Shown one piece after another: positions 7,993 through 16,785 of a stretch of DNA of 48,182 bases. The stretch comes from Cryobacterium sp. (lineage in GTDB: Bacteria; Actinomycetota; Actinomycetes; Actinomycetales; Microbacteriaceae), in NCBI GenBank assembly GCA_019638935.1, contig JAHBSW010000016.1:1-48182 (forward strand). The letters are read 5' to 3'. The notes below the pieces were generated by a model. It was given only the letters and a program-made list of their open reading frames with translations. It had not been told where the DNA came from and ran no database searches. The first letter of the stretch is position 1. Each line of letters opens with the position of its first letter. Made by a program: the position numbers and the translations under genes.

Positions 7993-8610
7993 GTGCAGAT
8001 TCGTGAGCTCGCTGTGCCCGGCGCATTCGAGGTGACCCCGGTGCAGCACGCTGACGATCGCGGAGTCTTTCTCGAGTGGTACCGATTCGACAGGCTGCAG
8101 GATGCGGTGGGTCACCCGCTCGACCTTCGACAGGGCAACCTGTCGGTGTCGCGGCGGGGAGTGGTGCGGGGAATCCACTTCGCCGACGTTCCTCCCGGGC
8201 AGGCCAAGTACGTGATGTGCACCGCGGGCGCGGTCATGGATTTCGTCGTCGATGTTCGCGTCGGCTCTCCGACTTTCGGGCAGTGGGACTCGGTGCCGCT
8301 CGACGACGTCGATCGACGAGCGATCTATCTGAGCGAGGGCTTGGGCCACGCCTTCGTCGCCCTGAGTGAGGAGGCGACCGTGAGCTATCTCGTCAGCGAC
8401 GTGTACAACCCGAGTACGGAGCATGGCATCCATCCACTGGATGAGCGGATCGGCTTGCGCTTCCCCGATGAGGCGGGCGAGTTGCGACTGTCGCCCAAGG
8501 ATGCCGAAGCGCCCACTCTCGACGAGGCAGCCACAGCCGGACTACTGCCCGATTACGCGGCTTGCGTTCGGTACACCACGGCACGTCGAGTCACGGGAGA
8601 ACACGAGTGA
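7993..8610 (+). CDS. rfbC: dTDP-4-dehydrorhamnose 3,5-epimerase (RmlC)
   Basis: This 205-aa cupin epimerises C3 and C5 of dTDP-4-keto-6-deoxyglucose on the way to dTDP-rhamnose. The family features are [13 protein letters not shown] near residue 18, [16 protein letters not shown] with the catalytic His, and [21 protein letters not shown] with the active-site Tyr. The length is normal. GTG is the start; the stop overlaps the rfbA start (GTGA), which suggests coupled translation. Together with rfbA it forms the plus-strand half of the rhamnose pathway. Confidence 0.96.
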   Translation: MQIRELAVPGAFEVTPVQHADDRGVFLEWYRFDRLQDAVGHPLDLRQGNLSVSRRGVVRGIHFADVPPGQAKYVMCTAGAVMDFVVDVRVGSPTFGQWDSVPLDDVDRRAIYLSEGLGHAFVALSEEATVSYLVSDVYNPSTEHGIHPLDERIGLRFPDEAGELRLSPKDAEAPTLDEAATAGLLPDYAACVRYTTARRVTGEHE

Positions 8611-9485
8611 AGGGCATCATCTTGGCGGGTGGCTCGGGCACGCGATTGTGGCCGATCACCAAAGGCATCTCCAAGCAGCTGATGCCCATCTACGACAAGC
8701 CGATGATCTACTACCCTCTCTCGACACTGATGATGGCGGGCATCCGTGAGATCCTGATCATCACCACCCCTGAGTACAACCAGCAGTTTCGCGCATTGCT
8801 GGGTGACGGCGCGGCGTTGGGCATTCGGCTTGAGTATGCCGCGCAACCGAGCCCCGACGGACTGGCGCAGGCTTTCATCATCGGCGAGGACTTCATCGGC
8901 GATGACAGCGTCGCTCTCGTGCTCGGCGACAACATCTTTCACGGCACCGGCCTGGGGACTTCTCTGCGTCAGCACACCTCGATCGAAGGCGGGCTCATCT
9001 TCGCCTACCAAGTCGCCGATCCGACCTCGTACGGAGTCGTCGAATTCGATGAGAACATGGTCGCCATCTCGATCGAAGAGAAGCCAACCCGACCCAAGAG
9101 CGACTACGCAGTGCCGGGCCTTTACTTCTACGACAACGATGTCGTCGAAATCGCAAAGGCGATCACGCCCAGCGCCCGTGGTGAGCTCGAGATCTCGAGC
9201 GTGAACGAGCGCTATCTCGCGAACGGCGCGCTGCAGGTGCAGGTGCTCGATCGCGGAACGGCATGGCTCGACACCGGAACGTTCCAGTCGATGATGCAGG
9301 CGTCTGAATATGTACGGGTTATCGAGGATCGCCAGGGTTTCAAGATCGGATGCATCGAAGAGGTCGCATGGCGGGCGGGCTGGATCAGTGACGAACAGTT
9401 GCGGGCACTTGCCGAGCCACTGCATAAGAGCGGGTACGGGGAGTACCTGACCCGTATCGTGTCGACTGCTCACGGAACAGCCTGA
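8607..9485 (+). CDS. rfbA: Glucose-1-phosphate thymidylyltransferase (RmlA)
   Basis: This enzyme joins dTTP and glucose-1-phosphate to dTDP-glucose, the entry step for both dTDP-rhamnose and the dTDP-amino sugar of this locus. The 292-aa protein starts [18 protein letters not shown], has [17 protein letters not shown] with the catalytic Lys, and [13 protein letters not shown] with the metal-binding Asp. The GTG at 8607 overlaps the rfbC stop and gives the usual family length of about 290 aa; an in-frame ATG at 8562 would run back into rfbC and is not used. It ends 2 bp before the ABC permease start, so the set reads as one operon. Confidence 0.97.
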   Translation: MKGIILAGGSGTRLWPITKGISKQLMPIYDKPMIYYPLSTLMMAGIREILIITTPEYNQQFRALLGDGAALGIRLEYAAQPSPDGLAQAFIIGEDFIGDDSVALVLGDNIFHGTGLGTSLRQHTSIEGGLIFAYQVADPTSYGVVEFDENMVAISIEEKPTRPKSDYAVPGLYFYDNDVVEIAKAITPSARGELEISSVNERYLANGALQVQVLDRGTAWLDTGTFQSMMQASEYVRVIEDRQGFKIGCIEEVAWRAGWISDEQLRALAEPLHKSGYGEYLTRIVSTAHGTA

Positions 9486-9487
9486 CC

Positions 9488-10324
9488 GTGAGCATCCGGG
9501 TCAACGTGCGGCGATATCGAGAGCTGTTCGTCAATCTCACGCAGCGAGAGCTCAAGGGCAAGTACAAGCGCACGATCCTCGGGCAGCTGTGGTCCCTGGC
9601 CAACCCTTTGGCATTGATGGTGGTGTATTCATTCGTCTTCACCTTCATCATCCGCATGACGCCCGAACCCGGTGACCCGAGCGGGCTCGATGTGTTCCCC
9701 CTGTGGCTGCTGTGCGGGCTGCTGCCGTGGATCTTCTTCTCGAACGTGGTCAATCAGGGGATGGGCACGCTCCTCGCGAACGAGTCTCTGATCAAGAAGG
9801 TCTACTTTCCGAGAAGCGTTCTCGTTCTCTCCTCCAGTGCGGCGATCGCGGTGAACTGGTTGGTCGAGATGTCGGTGCTTGTGGTCGCGCTCGCACTGTT
9901 CGGAGCCTGGACTGTGTTCCTCTGGTTGCCAATGCTCGTGGTGTTCATGGCTCTTCTCGCTGTCTTCGCCACCGGCATCGCCCTGGCCCTCTCGATCGCC
10001 AACGTTTACTTCCGCGACACTCAGTACTTTGTGACGATCGCCCTGCAGCTCGGAATGTACATGGCCCCGATCATCTATCCGGTCAGCCTTGTCAAGGTTC
10101 AGTCGGATCGTATCGGCCCGTTGTTCGCGAACGTGACGTTGCTGGACATCTATCGACTCAACCCCATGGAGCGGTTCATCGCGGTCTTCCGTAGGCTTCT
10201 TTATGACAATGACTGGCCGGCATTCGATGACGTGATCGCCTGCGTGCTGTGGGCCGCAGTCGCGATCACTCTGGGGATGCTGGTGTTCTCGCGGAACCAG
10301 AAGAAGCTGGCGGAGATACTGTGA
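9488..10324 (+). CDS. ABC-2 type polysaccharide export permease (Wzm/TagG-like)
   Basis: The 278-aa membrane protein has about six helices and the ABC-2 polysaccharide-export pattern. A short basic N-terminus with LTQRELKGKYKRTILGQLW comes first, then PLWLLCGLLPWIFFSN, NESLIKKVYFPRSVL, and the terminal RLNPMERFIAVFR region. With the ATPase at 10321 it would carry a lipid-linked glycan, or wall teichoic-acid-like polymer, across the membrane. The GTG start is 2 bp after rfbA, and the stop overlaps the ATPase start (GTGA). A Wzx-type flippase and a Wzy-type polymerase also lie in the window, so two export routes may coexist. Confidence 0.93.
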   Translation: MSIRVNVRRYRELFVNLTQRELKGKYKRTILGQLWSLANPLALMVVYSFVFTFIIRMTPEPGDPSGLDVFPLWLLCGLLPWIFFSNVVNQGMGTLLANESLIKKVYFPRSVLVLSSSAAIAVNWLVEMSVLVVALALFGAWTVFLWLPMLVVFMALLAVFATGIALALSIANVYFRDTQYFVTIALQLGMYMAPIIYPVSLVKVQSDRIGPLFANVTLLDIYRLNPMERFIAVFRRLLYDNDWPAFDDVIACVLWAAVAITLGMLVFSRNQKKLAEIL

Positions 10325-11055
10325 GCGACATCGCCATTCGTGTCGACCACGTGTCGAAGAAGTTCCGGCTCTACAAGGAGCGCAATCAGTCGCTCAAGTC
10401 CGCGATCATGCGAGGGCGAACCTCTGTGCACGAGGACTTCTGGGCACTGAAGGATGTCAGTCTTGATGTGGTGCGCGGGCAGACTGTCGGCCTCGTGGGC
10501 GACAACGGCTCCGGCAAGTCAACCCTGCTGAAGTGCATGGCGAAGATCCTCTATCCCGACAAGGGGTCGATCACGATGAAGGGGCGCCTTGCCGCTCTTC
10601 TTGAGGTGGGTTCGGGCTTCCATCCCGAACTCTCGGGTCGCGACAATGTGTACCTCAATGGATCGATCCTGGGCATGTCGCGTAGAGAGATCGAGATGAA
10701 GTTCGATGAAATAGTCGACTTCTCAGGTGTGCGGGAGTTCATCGATCAACCGGTGAAGAATTACTCATCCGGTATGTATGTTCGTCTCGGTTTCTCGGTT
10801 GCGATCCACGTCGATCCCGACATTCTGCTCGTTGACGAAGTGCTCGCGGTGGGTGACGAGAGCTTCCAGGCGAAGTGCGCGGAGAAGTTCGTCGAGTTGC
10901 GGAAAGCCGGCCGCACGATCGTCATCGTCAGTCACGCCCTGGGCACGCTCGCATCGATGTGCGACAGTCTCGTCTGGCTGCAGCACGGCGACGTGATGGC
11001 GACGGGTGACCCGGCGACGGTCATAGCAGCCTATCGAGGCCACGACGGTCCGTAG
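10321..11055 (+). CDS. ABC transporter ATPase for polysaccharide export (Wzt/TagH-like)
   Basis: The 244-aa ATPase contains Walker A GDNGSGKST (60-68), the signature NYSSGMYVRL, and Walker B ILLVDEVLAVGDE. The N-terminal VSKKFRLYKERNQSLK is typical of glycan-exporting ATPases of the Wzt/TagH group. It stops soon after the nucleotide-binding domain, so it lacks the C-terminal carbohydrate-binding domain that lets some Wzt proteins recognise a capped O-antigen. It should therefore work without chain-end recognition. The GTG at 10321 overlaps the permease stop. Confidence 0.94.
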   Translation: MSDIAIRVDHVSKKFRLYKERNQSLKSAIMRGRTSVHEDFWALKDVSLDVVRGQTVGLVGDNGSGKSTLLKCMAKILYPDKGSITMKGRLAALLEVGSGFHPELSGRDNVYLNGSILGMSRREIEMKFDEIVDFSGVREFIDQPVKNYSSGMYVRLGFSVAIHVDPDILLVDEVLAVGDESFQAKCAEKFVELRKAGRTIVIVSHALGTLASMCDSLVWLQHGDVMATGDPATVIAAYRGHDGP

Positions 11056-11090
11056 CGTCGAATCGACCTGGTCCGAAGCGCTCCGTCAGT

Positions 11091-11102
11091 TACCCTTGAA
11101 TC
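11091..11102 (+). promoter_or_regulatory. Leaderless-type promoter ahead of the FN3 protein
   Basis: TACCCT (11091-11096) lies 6 nt before a GTG at 11103 that opens an 18-codon leader frame. Spacing matches the other leaderless promoters in this window. The short gap after the ABC ATPase gene shows no other clear signal. Confidence 0.4.
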
Positions 11103-11159
11103 GTGGCTGGTTGGTTCGTGGCGCGAGGGGCGGGGACGTGGTCGGGGTTTCGCGGATGA
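11103..11159 (+). CDS. Possible 18-codon leader peptide coupled to the FN3 gene
   Basis: A tiny frame, GTG at 11103 to TGA at 11157-11159, encodes VAGWFVARGAGTWSGFRG. Its start is 6 nt after a -10 like hexamer, and its stop overlaps the ATG of the next gene as ATGA. A ribosome that loads on a leaderless message would translate this peptide and then reinitiate on the secreted protein. It is a candidate only; no homologue is known to me and no stalling motif is evident, though it is rich in Trp and Gly. Confidence 0.35.
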   Translation: MAGWFVARGAGTWSGFRG

Positions 11160-12265
11160 GACGGTTTATAGCGGTGGCCGCGTTGACCGCCGTGGTGGGA
11201 GTCTCCGTAGCGGTGCTCGACGCGATCAGCAGTCCTAGCGAAGCCAGTGCCATCGGCGGATTCAATCCTGCCAACATCATCGGCGACGCTCAATTCTTTG
11301 ATGGCAACGCGATGAGTCAGCAACAGATTCAGGCCTTTCTCGACGAGAAGATCGGCGGCTGTCTCAACTCGAACTGCCTCAATGTCAAACGCGTCGACAG
11401 TACTGCACGACCCGCAGATCCTATGTGTGGGGCGTTCGATGCGGCGACCGCCGAGTTGACGTCAACGCTCATCTATCGCGTTCAGCAAGCCTGCGGCATC
11501 AGCGCCAAAGTGCTACTCGTCACCTTGCAGAAAGAGCAGAGTCTCGCGACGCATCGATCTCCTTCGGACAGTCGACTCGATAGGGCGATGGGCTACGCCT
11601 GTCCCGACAACCCCGCTCAGCCGGGGTGGTGCGATCCTGCATATGGTGGACTCTCGAATCAGATATACCGAGCTGCGTGGCAGTTGAAGCGCTACGGAAA
11701 CCCGCCGGGGACGAGCAACTACTTCACCTGGTTCCCGGTGGGCGCACCGTCTGCCGTGCGATACCATCCAGATCCGGCTTGCGGGAGTTCGGTACTCGTC
11801 ATTCAGAACCGGGCAACGGCGGCCCTCTACTACTACACGCCGTATCAGCCCAACGCTGCAGCGCTCGCCAACCCTCGGGGAACCGGTGACGCATGCTCCA
11901 CCCATGGAAATCGCAACTTCTGGGTGTTCTACAGCGACTGGTTCGATTTAGGCAGCTATGTTCCGCCTGAGGGTTCACCCTCCGCGCCGACCGATCTGAA
12001 GGTCTCGGTGAACAGCGGCGCTGAGTTGACACTGACATGGTCGCCGCCGACGTCACCTGGAACGACTCCCATAACGGACTACGTGATTTCGTATACGTCG
12101 ATGTATCACCCGAATCCGGTGGTGGTGAATGATGGGGTGTCGACGGCGACGACGTTCACGGCGAATAATCCGACACCGGGGTTGGCCTTCACGTTCTGGG
12201 TGCAGGCCAAGAACGCGACGGGACTGGGACCAGCGGCGACCATCACGGCCACCCCACCCAGATGA
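11156..12265 (+). CDS. Secreted actinobacterial surface protein with C-terminal fibronectin type III domain
   Basis: The 369-aa protein starts MRRFIAVAALTAVV, a signal peptide with a likely cleavage after ASA near residue 32. The mature N-terminal part has the NIIGDAQFFDGNAMSQQQIQ motif of a common actinobacterial family, then many paired cysteines and VLLVTLQKEQSL, where the Glu sits in a lysozyme-like context. An FN3 domain fills about residues 275-369 (from PSAPTDLKV to ATPPR). The family is often labelled hemagglutinin-like without proof; enzyme activity is unproven. The ATG at 11156 is chosen because it gives a proper signal peptide and overlaps the leader stop. It follows the ABC exporter, so it may act on or bind the exported glycan. 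Confidence 0.8.
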   Translation: MRRFIAVAALTAVVGVSVAVLDAISSPSEASAIGGFNPANIIGDAQFFDGNAMSQQQIQAFLDEKIGGCLNSNCLNVKRVDSTARPADPMCGAFDAATAELTSTLIYRVQQACGISAKVLLVTLQKEQSLATHRSPSDSRLDRAMGYACPDNPAQPGWCDPAYGGLSNQIYRAAWQLKRYGNPPGTSNYFTWFPVGAPSAVRYHPDPACGSSVLVIQNRATAALYYYTPYQPNAAALANPRGTGDACSTHGNRNFWVFYSDWFDLGSYVPPEGSPSAPTDLKVSVNSGAELTLTWSPPTSPGTTPITDYVISYTSMYHPNPVVVNDGVSTATTFTANNPTPGLAFTFWVQAKNATGLGPAATITATPPR

Positions 12266-12339
12266 ACCGAAGCTAGCCTTTCACGACGCTCGGCGTGAGG
12301 TTTCGTCTCTCACGCGTGGAGGAGTCTGCGCCCTGAGTC
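12266..12339. terminator. Hairpin between converging genes
   Basis: The inverted repeat TCACGACG-CT-CGGCGTGA (12281-12298, one mismatch) lies between the FN3 gene and the converging GT61 gene. T-runs on either side are short, so it would be a weak intrinsic terminator acting in both directions. Confidence 0.35.
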
Positions 12340-13551
12340 TCATCGCCGCGCAAGTGCCGCGCGCAACCCCTCGGTGAATGTCGCCTCGGAGACAGTGAAG
12401 TCCGAATGTATCCACTCGATCTTGCTGGGTGAGCGCGAGAGCGGGGTGTTGTGCGAGCCTGCGATGGCGGAAAATCGCACTCCGACCGCATCAGCGATCA
12501 CTGCGGGAAGGATGAAGCCTTCAAGTCCTTCGGCGGTGAGGCCGATAGCCTGTGTGCCGGGTGCCATGAACAGATAGTTCGCCATAACCGCTCCGTTGGC
12601 GCCCACCACGATGCGTGCGGAGCGGAATGCGCGGACTTGCTCGCTCCATGACATCTCCCCTGGTTCGATCAGTTCGAAACCGCGTTCGCTGGCGATGCGC
12701 GCGAGGCGGTCTTCATTGACGAGTCCGCGATGCACTGATCGACGACGTATGAACAGCAGGCGGTCGGGCGCGAGTTCGCTGGCTTCAGCTGCTTGAACCA
12801 GCGTTTCAGCAGCGCGTCGAACTGCGTCTGCTCTGATCGCGAGTCCTTGGGTCCACGGCACGCGTGTGCTATCGAGAACCTGCAGCACGGGAGCAGACGC
12901 ATGCAGCAGTCGCACGCGGTGGCCGATATCGTGTCGCGCAATGAGGACTGGACGTTTGGTGATCGCACTGAGCGCGCGAAGCCCTTCGGCGGGGATTCGG
13001 TCGCTGGCGAGGAGCGGTACTGTCGAGTCGATCTCCAGCGGAACGTCGAGTGCTCGGGGAAGATACTCAGCCATCCAGTGATACCAGTTGGAGTCATGCC
13101 GACCTGAGATCAGAATTGCTTCGTCGATCATTCTGTCGGCCACAGGCAGGCTGGTGAGAAGGGCGACGCTCTGGTTGATCGGGGAGCCGTAAAGGCGCTG
13201 ACCGAACGCCGAAAACTGATTGATAGCCGGGTCCGCCGCGCCCTCATATACGATGAGGCGCTGACCGGTGACGACAGTTCCGCCGTCCCGTACCAGGGCG
13301 TTGTCGATGGTGTGCCATTCTCGAGAGGGCGAGGGGAGTGCCGTCTCGCCAGGCGCATAGTCGATGAGCGGGCCGCTGGGGGCAGGCGTGCGAGCCATTT
13401 GAGACACGTTGCGCGCTGACCACCGGTCCAGTCGCGTTACCGTCAACTTCTCGAGATCGGACGTCGTTTCGAATGAATCGCCCACTGCGGTGAGCGCGGC
13501 ACGGTCAGATTCCCGATCCAGAAGAGGCGCACGCTGAAGGGTCTCGAGCAC
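12340..13551 (-). CDS. GT61-family (DUF563) glycosyltransferase
   Basis: The 403-aa protein shows the GT61/DUF563 marks DSNWYHWMAEYLPR (mid-protein) and, near the C-terminus, ARIVVGANGAVMANYLFMAPGT. These enzymes are inverting transferases in capsule and O-antigen loci. The only usable start I find is GTG at 13551, which has no ribosome site. The same frame stays open and reads protein-like right up to the TGA that ends the upstream 181-aa gene (13642-13644). The two may once have been one longer protein, or translation may reinitiate. It is the last gene of a four-gene minus-strand operon. Confidence 0.82.
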   Translation of the reverse strand: MLETLQRAPLLDRESDRAALTAVGDSFETTSDLEKLTVTRLDRWSARNVSQMARTPAPSGPLIDYAPGETALPSPSREWHTIDNALVRDGGTVVTGQRLIVYEGAADPAINQFSAFGQRLYGSPINQSVALLTSLPVADRMIDEAILISGRHDSNWYHWMAEYLPRALDVPLEIDSTVPLLASDRIPAEGLRALSAITKRPVLIARHDIGHRVRLLHASAPVLQVLDSTRVPWTQGLAIRADAVRRAAETLVQAAEASELAPDRLLFIRRRSVHRGLVNEDRLARIASERGFELIEPGEMSWSEQVRAFRSARIVVGANGAVMANYLFMAPGTQAIGLTAEGLEGFILPAVIADAVGVRFSAIAGSHNTPLSRSPSKIEWIHSDFTVSEATFTEGLRAALARR

Positions 13552-13641
13552 GTACTTTGCGAGTTCGTGCGCGGCAGCTTGATTGACAACATCGAGGGAG
13601 CCCCGGGCTGGCTCAGGATCACCATCGCCAGATCTGAGAAG

Positions 13642-14187
13642 TCACCAGGCATCAGCACCGCTGAGGTCATCGATGAACATCATGCCAGTGCTCGCGAGCT
13701 CGAGCTCACGGTCGTCGCGCGTCATAACGGACAGTCGGTGTCGCGTGACATCGCCTGACGGAGGCGGTGTGGCGAGTCGACCGTGGCGATCGGCGACGAC
13801 GAGTTGGAACGGCGGCGAATCCGCCGTCGTCCTAGCGACAACGCGATATCCGAGCAGCACTCCGTCACGTACTGGATTGTCAGGAGCGTCTGGTCGACGT
13901 TCACGGACTAGGGAGATGCGGTAGTCCCGATTCCGATTCTGCAGTTCTCTCCGCGAAAGTCGGAATCCGCTTCTCTTCGAGATCCACCCGCTGAACTGCA
14001 CAGTCGTCTCCGAGACAAGGGAGTCCGTGCCGCGGAGCTTGTTCCAGAGCGCGACGATGGCGTCGAGATCCGAGGGACGGTTGTAGCGGAGGAAAGCGCG
14101 ATGGAGTTCGAGGAAGTTTCTCTCGGCGGTTCGAATTCGACGCGCGTCTCGACGGGAGACCGCCGACGAAGCGAGACCTATCGTCAT
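13642..14187 (-). CDS. Hypothetical protein in glycan operon
   Basis: This 181-aa protein is not recognised. It has a basic N-terminal third rich in Arg (SRRDARRIRTAERNF) and a beta-rich remainder with VQFSGWISKRSG and FQLVVADRHGRLA. No signal peptide or membrane segment is seen. Its ATG overlaps the stop of the upstream GT2 gene (ATGA), so it is translated with it. Its TGA is followed in the same frame by a 30-codon open stretch leading into the GT61 gene. It may be an accessory domain of that transferase. Confidence 0.68.
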   Translation of the reverse strand: MTIGLASSAVSRRDARRIRTAERNFLELHRAFLRYNRPSDLDAIVALWNKLRGTDSLVSETTVQFSGWISKRSGFRLSRRELQNRNRDYRISLVRERRPDAPDNPVRDGVLLGYRVVARTTADSPPFQLVVADRHGRLATPPPSGDVTRHRLSVMTRDDRELELASTGMMFIDDLSGADAW

Positions 14188-15230
14188 CGGTTGGCGACCA
14201 TGTTCTTCGCCAACTGGGAAGCGGATCGGAGCGCGCGCTCCACATCGCCGCTGCCCTCGTGGTCGACTGCCTGCGAAAGGACTTCCAAGAGCTGCGGGGT
14301 CACCGAGAGTGCCGCGAGCGACTCCCACGAGCCACTCTCTTGGACGAGTCGGAAGAGCAAGTTGAGACCTCGCCGCTGGACAACCCTGTTCTCGTGGGTG
14401 AGGAGCAGCAACGCGCGGGACGCGAGACGCGACGCTGTGTCTTTTGCGAATACGTCCAGTCCCACCGCCGCACTGAGCCGATTGAGAACGTCGTCGGGAG
14501 CTTGCTCGATGAACGACGTAATCAGGTATTCAAGTTCCGCAGCGTGTCGCCGTCTACGCGGCGAGTCCACCCCTACATAGCTCCGGGAGGTGTTGGTGCC
14601 GTGTTTGCGGTACTCGGCGAAAGGCTGCGTCGACATCGCCAATCGGCCGACGGAGAGTGCTCTGAGCCAGAGTGCATGGTCCTGCAGGAGATCGATTCCC
14701 ACCGGGTAGCCTCCCAGATCCAGATAGTCTGCCCGCCGCATTGCTGCGGTGGGGGCGCAGATGAAGTTGCCGTCGAACACCAGACGACGGAGAGGATCTT
14801 CACTCGGCGCCGGCGTTGCGAATTCCTCCGCGACCGTGCCGGTCAGAGCGAGACCTCGGGAGTCGATGATGGATGGCATGCTGGCAGAGACCATGACCTC
14901 GCGGTCGAGAAGGTCGGCGATGTGCCGCTCGACTCTGCCTGGCAAGCTGCGGTCGTCTCCTCCTTGAAAGACGATTATCTCGGCATCAGTGGACTCGATC
15001 GCCAGATTGCACGCTCGAGATACCCCGCTGCGCTGCGTCATCGGCAGAACGCGAACGTTGCTGATGCCAAGCGATCGAACGCGCTCGACCGAGTCGTCCT
15101 CTGAACAGTCATCGACAACGACGAGTTCGTCGACCTGTGGAGCAAGGCTCAAGACCGACTCTTCGATGTATGCGGACTGATTGAATGAGGCGACGATCCC
15201 CGAGCTTCGCACTCGATTCCTACCCGTCAT
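14184..15230 (-). CDS. GT2-family glycosyltransferase
   Basis: The 348-aa GT-A transferase has GIVASFNQSAYIEESVLSL, VVVDDCSEDDSVERV, and FQGGDDRSLPGRV as the metal-binding region. A middle block, GIDLLQDHALWLRAL, resembles the acceptor-side segment of other GT2s, and a helical C-terminal part of about 110 residues follows. The ATG at 15230 overlaps the upstream stop (ATGA) and is preferred to an in-frame GTG at 15242. Sugar specificity is unknown. Confidence 0.88.
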   Translation of the reverse strand: MTGRNRVRSSGIVASFNQSAYIEESVLSLAPQVDELVVVDDCSEDDSVERVRSLGISNVRVLPMTQRSGVSRACNLAIESTDAEIIVFQGGDDRSLPGRVERHIADLLDREVMVSASMPSIIDSRGLALTGTVAEEFATPAPSEDPLRRLVFDGNFICAPTAAMRRADYLDLGGYPVGIDLLQDHALWLRALSVGRLAMSTQPFAEYRKHGTNTSRSYVGVDSPRRRRHAAELEYLITSFIEQAPDDVLNRLSAAVGLDVFAKDTASRLASRALLLLTHENRVVQRRGLNLLFRLVQESGSWESLAALSVTPQLLEVLSQAVDHEGSGDVERALRSASQLAKNMVANR

Positions 15231-16666
15231 GAGATCAGCCACAGCCCACCCTCAGGAGGGTCGATCAGAAGGCTGACTGTTCCGGCCAGTGCGCGCTCGA
15301 CGATGACGCGACGCGAGGACGTGAGCACGTGATGCCAAGGCCGCAGATCGTCGTCCACAACAAGACAGAGTCGGACCCCACGTTCGAGAAGCTCGCGCAT
15401 TCTCGAATCGGTCTGAAGACGGTCACGGTCGGTAGCCATGAGCACCAGCGCCGTCGTACTCGGAGGACTCCCGTCGTCGCGCGACTCATATATTGGCAGG
15501 TCAGTCGTGGATTCTGACTCGAGGGCGACGAATTCTCGACACGAGACGGCTGTTTGGCGTCCCCACGGCAAGACAGTCCCACTCGGCATCCCCGGCTCTT
15601 GCAGGATAAGGTCCAGGACACTCTCCTGACTTCGAGACGAAACTCCAATCGCAACCGACCCGGATGAGCTGTGGAGCACGGAAACGAGTCTGTCGCGGGA
15701 GATCTGGGGCTGCAGCATGACGAGACGTTCGACGGTGATCGTCTCGGTGGGTTTTCTCATGACCGCTTCAGTAGCGAGCAGGAAGGCCGTACCATCGAGG
15801 CTCCTACCTCGCGGGGCTCCTGTGAACGCTTCGGCCGTGCCGTCGCGTGCGATGAATGATCCGGGAACCACTCGGTAAAGGCCTGGTTCGGCACTTGACG
15901 GCACCCTGCCCACCGGCCAACGTGTCGCAGGAGTGGAGACCCCGTAGCGACGAGCGCCAATATCCATGAGCACCACGGCGGCGGCGAGGCCTGATCGGTT
16001 GTCCGTGGAATCGGTCGAGGAACTGTCGATCTGCAGCAAATCGGTTCGCACCCACGGCTGGTTCATATGCTGCTCGACAATCTGCAGGAATGGGTGCGTT
16101 CGCCCATCCCACGGCCCGCGGGCCACGAACTGCTCCGTGTCGACATAAGGCGACGGAGCGCAGGACCACCACTGAGAATCGCCAAGATACTCGTCAATCA
16201 CCTCGACGACCGGCACGCCGGGCATGTGGTCTGCGAGTGTCGATACCGACAGCAAGGGATGCGGTGAGCGCCCTTCGGCCCTGCCGAAGACCTGATAGTG
16301 GAGCCACTCTGGCACCCGAGAGCCGGCAAGGTCGGGGTTGGCGATCCGATAGTAGGTCGGGTCGAAGAGCGCGTGTATTGTCAGTGGTCGACGCCGTAGC
16401 GCGGACAGCAGGAGGCGCATGAGGGCGCGTTCACCATCGCCACCAGCCGATGTTGACCCAGGAATCATCAGGCCGAGGGGAAAGCGCAGCAGACCGGCTT
16501 TTCGGGCGATGCGCGAGATCTTCCACGGCTTGATGAGCGGATAGCTTGAGCGCAATTCGTTGCGGATCGCTCTAAGCACTTCGGGTTCCGTTTCGAGCAA
16601 ATGGGCTGACGTGTCGCGACTCACACCGTCGTAGTTCGCGACTGCTCCGCTGCTCTCGTAACCCAT
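15227..16666 (-). CDS. Large hypothetical protein with FDPTYY...HPLL glycan-locus motif
   Basis: The 479-aa protein opens the minus-strand operon. Residues around 110-160 carry FDPTYYRIANPDLAGS and HYQVFGRAEGRSPHPL, a short module often found between domains of large actinobacterial and proteobacterial glycosyltransferases. No GT-A or GT-B catalytic motif follows; the C-terminal half contains VLMATDRDRLQTDSR and CLVVDDDLRPWHH. It may be a degenerate or non-catalytic transferase partner. The ATG has AGGGGA before it, and a TAGTAT hexamer lies about 46 nt upstream. Confidence 0.72.
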   Translation of the reverse strand: MGYESSGAVANYDGVSRDTSAHLLETEPEVLRAIRNELRSSYPLIKPWKISRIARKAGLLRFPLGLMIPGSTSAGGDGERALMRLLLSALRRRPLTIHALFDPTYYRIANPDLAGSRVPEWLHYQVFGRAEGRSPHPLLSVSTLADHMPGVPVVEVIDEYLGDSQWWSCAPSPYVDTEQFVARGPWDGRTHPFLQIVEQHMNQPWVRTDLLQIDSSSTDSTDNRSGLAAAVVLMDIGARRYGVSTPATRWPVGRVPSSAEPGLYRVVPGSFIARDGTAEAFTGAPRGRSLDGTAFLLATEAVMRKPTETITVERLVMLQPQISRDRLVSVLHSSSGSVAIGVSSRSQESVLDLILQEPGMPSGTVLPWGRQTAVSCREFVALESESTTDLPIYESRDDGSPPSTTALVLMATDRDRLQTDSRMRELLERGVRLCLVVDDDLRPWHHVLTSSRRVIVERALAGTVSLLIDPPEGGLWLIS

Positions 16667-16785
16667 GGACGTCCCCTGCGCGTTTCGGGTGCACCACCGT
16701 GCCCCGGATTCAATACTAGTGAGCAGCCCGTACCCGCTTCAGGCTCGACCGGCGGAGCTCAGGTGGGCCGCGCTAGAGTGGACTC
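16667..16785. promoter_or_regulatory. Divergent promoter region, 479-aa gene / ACP gene
   Basis: Minus strand: TAGTAT (16718-16713) with TGAAGC 17 bp upstream of it and about 40 nt of leader before the ATG at 16666. Plus strand: TAGAGT (16774-16779), 6 nt before the acyl carrier protein ATG, a leaderless arrangement. The two operons are therefore driven from one 119-bp gap. Confidence 0.5.

Noticed and set aside
13642-13644. TGA read as selenocysteine to join the 181-aa protein and GT61
   Set aside because: No SECIS-like hairpin seen and no reason for Sec in this family; reinitiation, mutation or read error is simpler.
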